A program made the translations under genes and the position numbers. Of a stretch of DNA of 64,000 bases, positions 23,222 to 33,048 are shown in pieces. Below the pieces are notes generated by a model, which was not told the DNA's origin, did no database searches, and worked only from the letters and a program-made list of their open reading frames with translations. The stretch's first letter is position 1; the number at the start of each line of letters is the position of its first letter. Source of the stretch: Pristionchus mayeri (taxonomy: Eukaryota; Nematoda; Chromadorea; Rhabditida; Neodiplogasteridae); NCBI GenBank assembly GCA_036245805.1, contig BTRK01000006.1:34600901-34664900 (forward strand), written 5' to 3'.

Positions 23222-26200
23222 ATGAAGATTCTCGAATTGATCAAAGCACAAGAATGGCCCTTTTGGATGTTATTTACTCTTCTAATTGCTGAGGTTTGTC
23301 CGCTTTAGTTCGAAAGTTTTATAGTAAACTATGAATTGATATGCATCGCATATGTTTGTGATCAAGCATAAATTAACATATACCTGCGCTTTTTCACAGA
23401 TTGGAAACTGAAAATCCAGATGCTTGATACCAATATTATCTTATCATGTTCTCACGTAGAAACATCTCAAAGAACAGATTATCATTTCAGTCATCATTTG
23501 CTCTTCGATACCACATCTTGATGTGCAATCTTCCCTTAGCGGATACTCTTCTACTCGTCGTCTCTCTCTTCCATCATGAACACACACGGGGGGAAACTGC
23601 TGCTCCACTATTCCAGAGGCCAGTTGCCTGTTACATTCCCCAAGTTTGAGTGTAAATATGAAAGACCCAATAAACTGGAAGAATCTTTCCACTAGGAAAA
23701 ACTCTTAGCCCCACTTCAATACTTCGTGAGAGGAGTATCAGCTTTGCGAAGCCGACGTTCCAAGTTTTATGACAGCATTTGCTTTCTCGATAACTCGCGA
23801 AATCATTTAGACCCCTTTCTTCTCATTTTATCTCCGAGGCCGAGCGAGAACTCTAAAAAAGGTGGAGATAACGGTCGAGAAAAGTGAAGGGAGAGGGGTC
23901 TACGAGAAGGATTAGTAGCGACAATTGTGCAAAAAGACGGCTTATCGTGATGAAAACTGACTAGTGGACGGGAAAAGTACACCAACACAAGGAATGTGAT
24001 CACTGTCTAAGATACGTAAGGAACATTTGAACTCGTCCAAATTACTAATTTACCTATCGCATTAGCCGGTTTCCTAATCAATAAGTTCTGCTAGTTCCAT
24101 ATGGGCGAAAGAATGCTTATTGAACTGTTTGTAGTTTTCCTATCATGTGTATTCTCAAAGTTCCATTCCAGGATATGTGGCTGCGTCTCCTTCTGCGCCA
24201 TTCTCTTCGTAAATGCTTCCCACGCTCTGGAAATGATGACAGAGGTACTAACTTTACCGTTTTGGACACTCCTTTTGCATAGTTTGATATTTGTGAATGT
24301 AGAAAGATCGAGGTTTGAATTCTTCTGCCGCAGTTAATCCTTCTAGGAGACCTCTCTCGCCCTATTTCGCACCTGTTATCTTTGATTTTATCAGAGTTCT
24401 CTACGGAGTGCAATGATAAAATGAGAAGAAAGGGGTTTGCGGGATATGTAGTAAAAAGCCGCTGTCAAATCTTGCAAAAAACAAAATGATCGTACGCCAA
24501 GAGTGTGAATTGATAACGATAAATAGGGATTGTGCTGATGATCTTTATTACGACGAATCAGCCAAGAATCGAAACTTGTTGCACTCATTGCACCACAAAA
24601 TCCCGTTTGAAGGAGTCTAAACTTCATTCAGCCGATCAGTTCCACTGGTCACAGTCACAGTCATGCAGAGGATGGACACTCGCACGAAGAATCAGAAGGA
24701 ACCAACCTATTCTACAGCTCAATCGTACCCGGTCAGCCAATTACTCCCCCCACACTCAGAAACATCGAATACGATGAGGAGATTGACAAGATAACTCAAC
24801 CACACTTCATCTAAGAAATTTCAGCCAATTTTCTGCCCGTGATCGTCGCTGACGTCATCGTGAAGTGGATTCTGCTGTGTGCCAATCGATTGCCTCCATT
24901 CTCACTCAATCGACCGCTTCAGGTGAGCATTGCGACACTTACGAATATTTGAATTTCAGTTTCTCTGGAGTTAGGAAAGGAATTGAAAATGAAGTTGTGT
25001 ATAAAATTACTGGGTACAAACCAAAAGTCGCCTCCCTAGAGTGTAATTTGCGAAAATTGAACGTTAGAGTGATGATTGATCAAGCAAGTTTCTTCCTTCT
25101 AGGTGCTTCTCCATCTGCTCGTGCCTGTCGCAGTCTTCACTCTCTACGGAGTCGGATGGCATCGAGACAAATCGGTATCCCAATTATAATTGGCTAACTG
25201 ATTTATTCAGTAGATAGTTTGATATCTGGAGGTCTACCAAAATAAAGCGAATTCCGTGTAGGAGTCGACGATTCTCTCTCTGCTGGATCCTCTGACGACC
25301 ATCGGCCTCTGCTTGATATCTGCTGTGATGATCGTCCCCGCGTGTGAGTTCCTCTCCAGTTGTTGTTTAGTAGACAATAATCTATGGAAACACGGCAGTC
25401 CGTGAAATGAAGCCGTACGTGTTTGCTGATACGCCTCAGTTCTTCGATACGGATCAGTTCACTAATGAAATATCCACTCATGTAAGCTATTCAATATGCC
25501 GTTTCAATCAATAGTTGAGAAAATTAAGAATCACTCTGCAAGAATTATTCATTAGTTTCTTTCATATGTTACAAGCGAGCATATAAAATTTCTAAATGCT
25601 AACTCGCAGTTCGATGGAATTCACTGTACTCACATTCATGTCTATCGGATCTGGCCAAATCAGAACTTCGAAGCACTCATTCATATCAATATCGAGGTAA
25701 AGAAAGGTGTTGCACATACAATTTACGTTGCAAGTGTGGTGGAAAGAAAATTCGAATTGCAGGTGAATAAATCTGAAGAGAAATGGAGTGAAATGGCTTC
25801 ATCTCGCTACTCCGATATCTCCAAGTTTATTCGAAGTGCCATGAAGAAAGGAGGTGCTGAAAAGGTAATCATTTCAATGTGGACAGGAATGAAAAGGAGT
25901 AAAGCTCTCGAGAAAACACAAACCGACAGAAAACAATGAATATCAAAAGCAAGAACGCTTTCCTTCAATGTTGTGCAGACACACACATATGCATTCCAGA
26001 GCAATAGAAGAAGGGAGAGCATTGATTGATTAGTCTCTATGAAAATTTTCATAATTATACTCGAAAAAAACTAAGTTTTGCGCATTTCACTTTTCACTCG
26101 TTTGGATTCGAGACCATAATGAGCGATCATCCACTGTCTCTCATCTCACTCATTTCCAATAGATAACAGCATCGGCTCCTGCATCCTTGCTACTAGAAAA

Positions 26201-26597
26201 CCCTCTTATCAATGCATGTAATGAAGAGAAAAGGGCGATGGGAAAGGTGAGAGAGTGTGTAGAAAGTGGAGAGCGATATGATCTCCCATCCATCATTATT
26301 CCTCGAATGATGCATGGAGATGCACTGATGATTTTCTTGATTTAAGGGACCAAAAAACAAACGAAATGATAAAATTCGGCAACAATTCCATGACATTTAC
26401 CCAAAATTTCCTAACAAATCGGTTGGACATCTCTTGCACACTGAATGATTCTCCATTGGCAGGTGGTGATCGAACCTCGTTTCATCGATCGATCAATCGA
26501 TAATCCTGAATGGCAAGGCTGCGTCGGTGCCAAGTGCTACATCGAAGATCGTGGTTGCTGCTCAATGGTTAATCACCTCATGTCGACTGCGGCATAG
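23222..26597 (+). CDS. ZnT1-like cation diffusion facilitator (SLC30), divergent
   Basis: Likely exports Zn2+ from the cytosol, if active. The gene starts at the ATG at 23222 (MKILELIKAQEWPFWMLFTL, TM1). Other exons are approximate: 23491-~23640, 24172-24244, ~24348-24400, 24632-~24735, 24825-24922, 25104-25185, 25254-25345, 25399-25484, 25612-25698, 25762-25865, 26163-26246, 26463-26597. Recognisable are a His-rich loop (GHSHSHAEDGHSHEES), the cytosolic CDF C-terminal domain (FDGIHCTHIHVYRIWP, then FEALIHINIE), and a Cys-rich ZnT1-style tail (IEPRFID, then GCVGAKCYIEDRGCC). Odd points: TM2 reads LMCNLPLADTLLL and a likely TM5 reads VLLHLLVPVAVF, so the HxxxD metal ligands are not clearly kept. 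The His-rich exon needs a G|GTCAGC donor to join in frame. The model around TM3 is incomplete, and I may have missed an exon at 23640-24170. Confidence 0.68.
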
Positions 26598-27446
26598 AAA
26601 GGGAACTCTTCCCATCCCTCCATCGCCTAGCGATATTGTTTCTGTTATCTCCCATTATCTGCTTGCAAAAGTAGTCGTTGTGATTACTACATGACTTGTC
26701 AAAGCGCAATTCCATGTTCTTGAAACTGCGGTTAGTTTCTCAACTTACGCTGATATCTGTAATTCGCAGAAATAGTAATATGCCCCGAGCATTCATAGCC
26801 TGAGAAATAGACATGAAGATTCTTACAAATGAATTAAATGCGGTTCTTCTTAATGGATATACTTATTATCCCCATCCCGGCTAGATTGTCATGACAGTCG
26901 CACCTCGGTCCATACCCAGATGCTAACTTTTTATATTTTGAACGTTACCTGTCCCCAGCTCAAGGCCATATATTAATCATCAAGATCACTTTTCATTGTT
27001 TTCTCGTTCTGTTCCAGTATTCAGAAATTGTATTATTTTTTGCCGCAAATAAACCAGTCTAGGGCCTGAAATGAGAGAATTTCCTTCTCGCAGTATATAA
27101 GTGAATATAGATAATTGTTTTATCTATCTTAACCTTTTATTGCTCAGTAGACTAGATACATCAATACCATTTAATTCTTTGAAAATGTTTATTCGGAGGA
27201 ATCGAAAAACTTATCTGTTAATTATTCTCGAATTCGTGAGAACTACAGAAAATAGAAATTTACAAAAGATGAAATATTTCGTTGAATGAAATTCATGATG
27301 AAAGATTATATTTACTAATGGGGGCGTACGACGATTAGAATTGAATACTATTCCATTAAACATGAAATTGTCGTGAATCTATTAGTAATGGCGCGAAAAG
27401 GGTGTAGGATTGAGTTCGAGTGTTGATTCGAGTAGCATGTGCTGTT
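26598..27446. other. Intergenic, AT-rich
   Basis: Between the end of the zinc-transporter-like gene and the 3' end of the small minus-strand membrane-protein gene. Convergent 3' ends. No exon, RNA gene or repeat recognised. Confidence 0.4.
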
Positions 27447-28041
27447 ATTCACGGTACTTGTCGATAATGCGTTTGATGAGAATGCATATTGTGCAAAATG
27501 AAATAAGGATTCCAATATACAATTGTGTGATGTACATCTGAGAATAAATAACATAATTTGGATGATAATTATATCATTAAAATAAGCAGTGTTAGAATCG
27601 AAGTGAAAAACTGTTCGATTACCTCTATATTGACAATGTCCTGGTCAATCTCACGACGACGACGACGTCCATTGTCGCCACTCCCACGACCTGATATTGT
27701 TCATGTGTCAATCATCAATATCACAGGCATTGTGTTAAAGAATTCGAATGTCTGCTTATTTTAAGTATGAACTTTAATATAGTGTTTAAAGTCAGTTATC
27801 AGACTGGTTTCAGTGCACATATTTTTTTAGCTATTAGAGATTGCATACCCTTGTTACGGGCCAGGTCATGACGAGATCCATTGGGTGTGTCGCTCATAAT
27901 TGCACGAGCTGATATCACTGAATTTTTAAATTTATGCAAGTCTTCGCCCGCTATGCAACCTTCTGGAACGAATAAATTGAGATTACAAACATAAATGTGA
28001 CTATAAATAATTACAACGAGTAAGACGGCGCAGTACTGCAA
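27447..28041 (-). CDS. Small single-pass membrane protein, unrecognised (5' end uncertain)
   Basis: Three minus-strand segments join with matching phases. Segment 1 (about 27852-28035) is hydrophobic (CAVLLVVIIYSHIYVCN) and then polar up to DLARNKG. Segment 2 (about 27623-27690) is short with five consecutive Arg (DNGRRRRREIDQDIVNIE). Segment 3 (about 27447-27540) is MYITQLYIGILISFCTICIL followed by KRIIDKYRE and TAA. The product is about 115 residues: an N-terminal signal-like helix, a basic stretch and a C-terminal membrane helix with positive cytosolic flank. No ATG opens segment 1; it follows a CTTGCAG acceptor, so a 5' exon (or a trans-splice leader with a downstream start) is missing from the model. 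No family recognised. A related but broken copy lies near 30408-30800. Confidence 0.45.
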
Positions 28042-28311
28042 GAGAATCTGATCACTACGAAGCCACTCAGAAATGTGTGTTTATGGAGAGGGATCTGATG
28101 ACTCTCCCGTGCACCTCTCGCATCATTTCTCCTGACGTTGAATCCTTTGATCCCCATTTCACTCTACTTCGTCATGTGATGTATCTGACCAGAGAATACA
28201 CTGATATCACTGCTAGTATGTTCGAGGAATGACAACGTGATATGGCAACACGAGTGATGATGTATCTGACGTGGCCAGATTGAAGCTCCATGTGAACGAA
28301 GGGAGAGAGAT

Positions 28312-28611
28312 TTGAATTTGAAAATAACAACGATGGATACTCCCGAATTCTTCTTTATCGATCATCTGCCACAGTATTCCAAATTGTGTATCCCGAAGAA
28401 GAACAGCAAAATGGAGATATTGTCAGAACCTGATTTCATTTTTTTCCATATTTTTCCGCATTTGAAGTACATTTTTAAGTTAGATTCAGAAAGATATTTG
28501 ATAATGATATTTGTTGATAGCAGAATTAGGAAATATAATTCACTTGGTAAGACATGTCAAGAATTGAAGCTTCTAATTAGTTCTAATAGCCATTTTAGAG
28601 ATAATACATAA
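28312..28611 (+). CDS. Hypothetical 92-99-codon open frame
   Basis: An uninterrupted frame with a first ATG at about 28333 (MDTPEFFFIDHLPQYSKLC), then an Ile/Phe-rich middle (FIFFHIFPHLKYIF) and the tail SSNSHFRDNT before TAA. It is longer than expected by chance for AT-rich DNA. No domain, splice partner or neighbour supports it. It could be an intronless gene, a terminal exon or a decayed repeat ORF. Confidence 0.3.
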   Translation: MNLKITTMDTPEFFFIDHLPQYSKLCIPKKNSKMEILSEPDFIFFHIFPHLKYIFKLDSERYLIMIFVDSRIRKYNSLGKTCQELKLLISSNSHFRDNT

Positions 28612-28966
28612 TTCTTTATCATGCGTTATGATAGAATAAACATTATATAAGCTACAGGGAATTTATAAGCTTGGTAATACGATGTTTCGGATAAGGAACG
28701 ATGCATACGTGTCTGTTAGAGATTGGGGCATCTAGGTAGAGGAGGGGCTAGATGGAGAACGGAGGGAGAGCGTATGTCGACATATTCACAAATTGATTTG
28801 TGTATAAGTCAATAATAATGCGACTGTATTCTGACGATTCCAATGGGAAGTAACACAGACGGACAGGATAAGATCTACTACCGATGTCACATTTAACGAG
28901 TATGGTTTTGTTTACTAAGTTTTTAAGATATAAGTTTCGAAGAGAGATGGATAAATGACGAAACCC

Positions 28967-29363
28967 AAGCTTTCTTTCCGCAGATCTCAGCGCCCAGTTA
29001 CATCTAAACCCCCTGCTTACTAATCATCTCGTTCTAAGTTCTTAAGAACGTGATCGCAAATTCCGGGAACATATCCAAGCTTTCTTTCTGAAGATCTCAG
29101 AGCCCAGTCACATCTAAACCCATTGCTTACTAATGATCTTGATCTAAGTTCTTAAGAACGTGATCGCAAATTCCGGGAACATATATAAGCTTTCTTTCCG
29201 AAGATCTCAGCGCCCAGTTACATCTAAATCCTGCCTACTAATGATCTCGTTCTAAGTTCTTAAGAAAGTGATCGCAAATTCCGGGAACATATCCAAGCTT
29301 TCTTTCCGAAGATCTCAACGCCCAGTTACATCTAAACTCCCTGATTGCTAATTATCTCGTATC
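28967..29363. repeat. 110-bp tandem repeat, about 3.6 copies
   Basis: Copies start with AAGCTTTCTTTCCG at 28967, 29077, 29187 and 29295 (periods 110, 110 and 108 bp). Each includes AGATCTCAGCGCCCAGTTAC, TTCTAAGTTCTTAAGAACG and ATCGCAAATTCCGGGAAC. The last copy is partial and ends near 29363. Copies differ at a few positions. Each contains the small palindromes TTCTTAAGAA and TTCCGGGAA. No coding sense. Confidence 0.92.
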
Positions 29364-29373
29364 ATCGAACCAA

Positions 29374-29670
29374 CATCCAAGTGAACCAGGTTCCCAATGA
29401 ACCAACTTCCCCGTGAGCCAGGTTCCCAATTAACCAATTTCCCTGTGAACCAGGTTCCCTGTGAACCAGGTTCTCTGTAAACCAGGTTCCCCGTGAGCCA
29501 GGTTCCCCGTGAACCAGGTTCCCAATTAACAATTTCCCTGTGAACCAGGTTCTCTGTAAACCAGGTTCACCGTGAACCAGGTTCCCAATTAATCAACTTT
29601 CATGTGAACCAGGTTCTCTGTAAACCAGGTTCCCCGTGAGTCAGGTTCCCAATTAATCAACTTCAATGCT
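29374..29670. repeat. Minisatellite with core GTGAACCAGGTTCCC
   Basis: About 17 degenerate units of 17-18 bp around the core GAACCAGGTTC, itself an imperfect palindrome. Units are grouped in a higher-order pattern: AATTAACCAATTTCCCTGTG and AATTAATCAACTT inserts recur about every 90 bp. It directly follows the 110-bp tandem repeat. It is not a CRISPR (eukaryotic, no unique spacers) and not coding. Confidence 0.9.
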
Positions 29671-30400
29671 ATTAGATAAATCTCTCCTCTAGGGACCACA
29701 GAAACTAATACTCCTTATGTAAGAGTAAAGGAGGAGCGAGGGTGCGATTTGCCTTGTAACATTGTTTCTGTCTTACAATTGTTAGTTGTTTCAGGCTTGT
29801 TAGGCAACGGAGTCGTAGAGAGAAAAGTTAAGCGTAAGCAGAAGGGAAAGAGAGTTAGGAAAACGAATTGATAGTCACATACTGCATTCTAGCAAAAAAA
29901 GGAGCGAAATCCATGATAAGACAGATAAGCATATGCTTAGAAGGGTGTATTTGCCGTTATGTATTTTAGGTAAAAGTATGCAATCAAAATCAAAAGGAAT
30001 AAAGTGAGAAGAAGAGATGGGACGAAGATCTTAAGAAGAAGAAGGAGTAGGGAGAGACCGAGGACGACAATCTGCATTCAATTGAATTGAGGAACTTGAG
30101 AATCATTGCTAAATCTGGCACACTTGAATGATTATGAAAAAGAACTAATTTAATTGAACTTAAATGTGGCCTACGATGTCAATCTGGCGCTCCCGAGCCT
30201 CGATAGCATCTCGATTTCCACGAGCATCTACAATGCGAGCTAATTGTTATCCAATATCTGCTTAATCACATCCGAAAATATTGAAAAAAAATCATATTAC
30301 TGTTTGCAAAATTTGACGGAAATTTGAGTACACCAACAATTATTTTAATAATATGGAAATTAATCCGCGTTATGACGTATGGATGTGTTTAATCCATACG
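29671..30400. other. Intergenic, nothing recognised
   Basis: No supported exon, RNA gene or repeat. Purine-rich around 30000-30070. Confidence 0.4.
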
Positions 30401-30407
30401 AAGGAAA

Positions 30408-30800
30408 CTAACTATTATTGATGTCTCCTCTCCTCGCAATCCCCATCATTCCTTGTCTGCTCATGACAACTTCAAGTAAATTCCTGAAAGAGGAATACAT
30501 TGATTTGATAGTTTCGACAATAATATTTGTGTTATTTGAATAGTAATTACTACAACGAGTAAGGAAGTAGTGCAGAAAGGATCTGATCGTAATGAAGTCA
30601 CTCAAAGTCGTTTGTGAAGAATCTCGTGATATGCACTCCCTTCATCATTTCTCTTGGCTGAATCCTTGTTATCACAATTTCATCCATTTGCCACTACTCT
30701 CTCTCTATCTACGCGGAATAGTAGTTTTGAAATGTACTTGCCTAGGTTAGAAAATGATAATATAATCTGTATAGCTTGCATAGATAGCGACATGATGTCA
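30408..30800 (-). pseudogene. Decayed paralogue of the small membrane-protein locus
   Basis: Minus-strand sequence from about 30605 downward resembles the 5' part of the gene at 27447-28041: both have a TGATCAGAT/CGATCAGAT start, TTACTCGTTGTA, an Ile/Leu-rich stretch, and ATTATGAGC/GTCATGAGC later. The flanks also match (28080-28200 against 30620-30720, shared CATCATTTCTC and TGAATCC blocks). The frame matching the first copy reads LLVVVITIQITQILLSKLSN and then stops, and the R-rich and membrane segments are not found. It looks like a segmental duplication that has lost coding capacity. Confidence 0.45.
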
Positions 30801-30827
30801 ATGTTAGTTCAAAATAATATCACATAC

Positions 30828-32850
30828 ATATGAGGCGAATCGTGAGAGAATCGACCATTTGAGGGGGGACAGCGGCGGTAGGAAAAAAAGTTGTCCTATC
30901 CGGCAACCGTTTCAGCATAAGGTACATTAAATGACGCTCTTTCAAACTGCGTCGTCAGAATTTTGATAACGGTCGTCATCTTCGAGAATCAGAAGGCCGA
31001 AGTAGGTACTCTTACTTTTCGAAAGTCAAATCGGGCTCACTTAAACAATCATAAATCCGTTTAAAATGAAGATAGAAGCTCGTTCTTTTTTTCCAAAGAT
31101 AGCAAACATCATGCGCTACAACTTTTCTGTTGACGTCATCATTCCTTGCGCTCATCCTGGTGCGGGGCGGTCGGGGGTACCAAAAGTGATGTAATTTTGG
31201 AAATCGGAAAAACTATCTGGGTTTTCATGCTTAAGTTGTAGTACTTATATATGCCTAACTTCTCGCCAAAAATGAAGGAAATCGGAGTAGGAACAACAAA
31301 AAAGGGCTCACTTTCGTGTAGTGACTGGAAAATGTGTTTCGGATAAGAGTACTTCCATATTTGCAAGTGCTCTCATTTAGGCTCAAAATCATCCAAAAAC
31401 ATCCCAAACAACATTACGAATTGTTTCCCCTATAGATATAGCACTTTCCTTGGTCATAAATTACAGTATCGAAAATAGATATGTTGACCCTCAAAATCGA
31501 AAATAGATATGTTGACCCTCTTCAATCAATGGGATGGTTCCTTTTGCATTAAATCGATTCCATATGACGTAGTAACATCCCTGGAAACACTAAAAAGAAA
31601 ATGGTGATCTACAAATGCGATATTTCAAGCCATAATTCACAGGAAAGGCGCAAACCTGCAGTTCAGGTTAAAATAGGCATTGTGACGTGAACCTAGGCTA
31701 GAAATGTAGAGCACGATGATGTAAACATTCATCTGAAGAAAGTGAGTCGCTATCTGTTCGTTGAAGCGATATACGGAGCCTAGAAGATAGCAGAAAACGA
31801 CGGGAAACGCGCCCGGGAGAGCGCTAAATAGAGGGGAGGGAGAGAGAGATCAGGAGGCGAGAGCGGCAGACGGTTAGAGCGCGCGCTCTCGAGGGATTCT
31901 AGACCGTTTCTGGCCAACTTCTAGGCTCTGTAGATCGCTTCAACGAACAGCTAGAGACTCACTTTCTTCAGATGAAATGTTTACCTCATCGTGTTCTACA
32001 TTTCTAGCATAGGTTCAGGTCACAATGTCTATTTTAACCTGAACTGCAGGTTTGCGCCTTTCCTGTGAATTATGGCTTGAAATGTCGCATTTGTAGATCA
32101 CCATTTTCTTTTTAGCGTTTCGAGGGATGTTACAACGTCATATGGAATCGATTTAATGCAAAAGGAACCATCCCATTGGTTGAAGAGGGTCAACATATCG
32201 ATTTTCGATTTTGAGGTCATACTGTAATTTATGACCAAGGAAAGTGCTATATCGATAGGGGAACAATTCGTAATGTTGTTTGGGATGTTTTTGGATGATT
32301 TTGAGCCTAAATGAGAGCACTTGCAAATATGGAAGTACTCTTATCCGAAACACATTTTCCAGTCACTACACGAAAGTGAGCCCTTTTTTATTGTTCCTAC
32401 TCCGATTTCCTTCATTTTTGGCGAGAAGTTAGACATATATAAGTACTACCACTTAAGCATGAAAACCCATAGAGTTTTTCCGATTTCCAAAATTACACCA
32501 CTTTTGGTACCACCGACCGCCCCGCACCAGGATGAGCGCAAGGAATGATGACGTCAACAGAAAAGTTGTAGCGCATGATGTTTGCTATCTTTGGAAAAAA
32601 AGAACGAGCTTCTATCTTCATTTTAAACGGATTTATGATTGTTTAAGTGAGCCCGATTTGACTTTCGAAAAGTGAGAGTACCAACTTTGGCCTTCTGATT
32701 CTCGAAGATGACGACCGATATCAAAATTCTGACGACGCAGTTTGAAAGAGCGTCATTTGAAGTACCTTATGCTGAAACGGTTGCCGGATAGGACAACTTT
32801 TTTTCCTACCGCCGCGGCATGGTCAATTCTCTCGCGATTCCTCTCATATA
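30828..32850. repeat. 2.0-kb inverted repeat with ~950-bp arms
   Basis: The left arm (about 30828-31790) and right arm (about 31925-32850) are inverted copies with a few percent differences and small indels (a ~25-bp tandem duplication near 31480-31515 occurs only on the left). The ~130-bp spacer is purine/GC rich and contains a GAGCGCGCGCTC palindrome. The identical-looking 75-codon frames at 31139-31366 (minus) and 32321-32548 (plus) are mirror images of one sequence. No transposase frame. It is most likely a foldback element or a hairpin-RNA locus. Confidence 0.92.
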
Positions 32851-33048
32851 ATCTCCGGAAAAACAAATAATCGGAGACCATTTATTAGAAATGCAAAGAC
32901 CGGTGAGAATCAACAATTATGTGGATTAATAGATCTGATACTGCCTACAAATCACAATTATCACTAAACAAATATCAAATTTGTTCGTGAACAGTACCGG
33001 TCAATCACAGCCGAGAGAGGAGAGGAAAGGGAAGCAAATTTCGTTAGT

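Noticed and set aside
28967..29670. Regular repeats resembling a CRISPR array
   Set aside because: The genome is eukaryotic, repeats are contiguous or degenerate without unique equal-length spacers, and no cas genes are present.
31139..32548. Two nearly identical 75-residue proteins on opposite strands
   Set aside because: Again the two arms of an inverted repeat; no domain or splice context.
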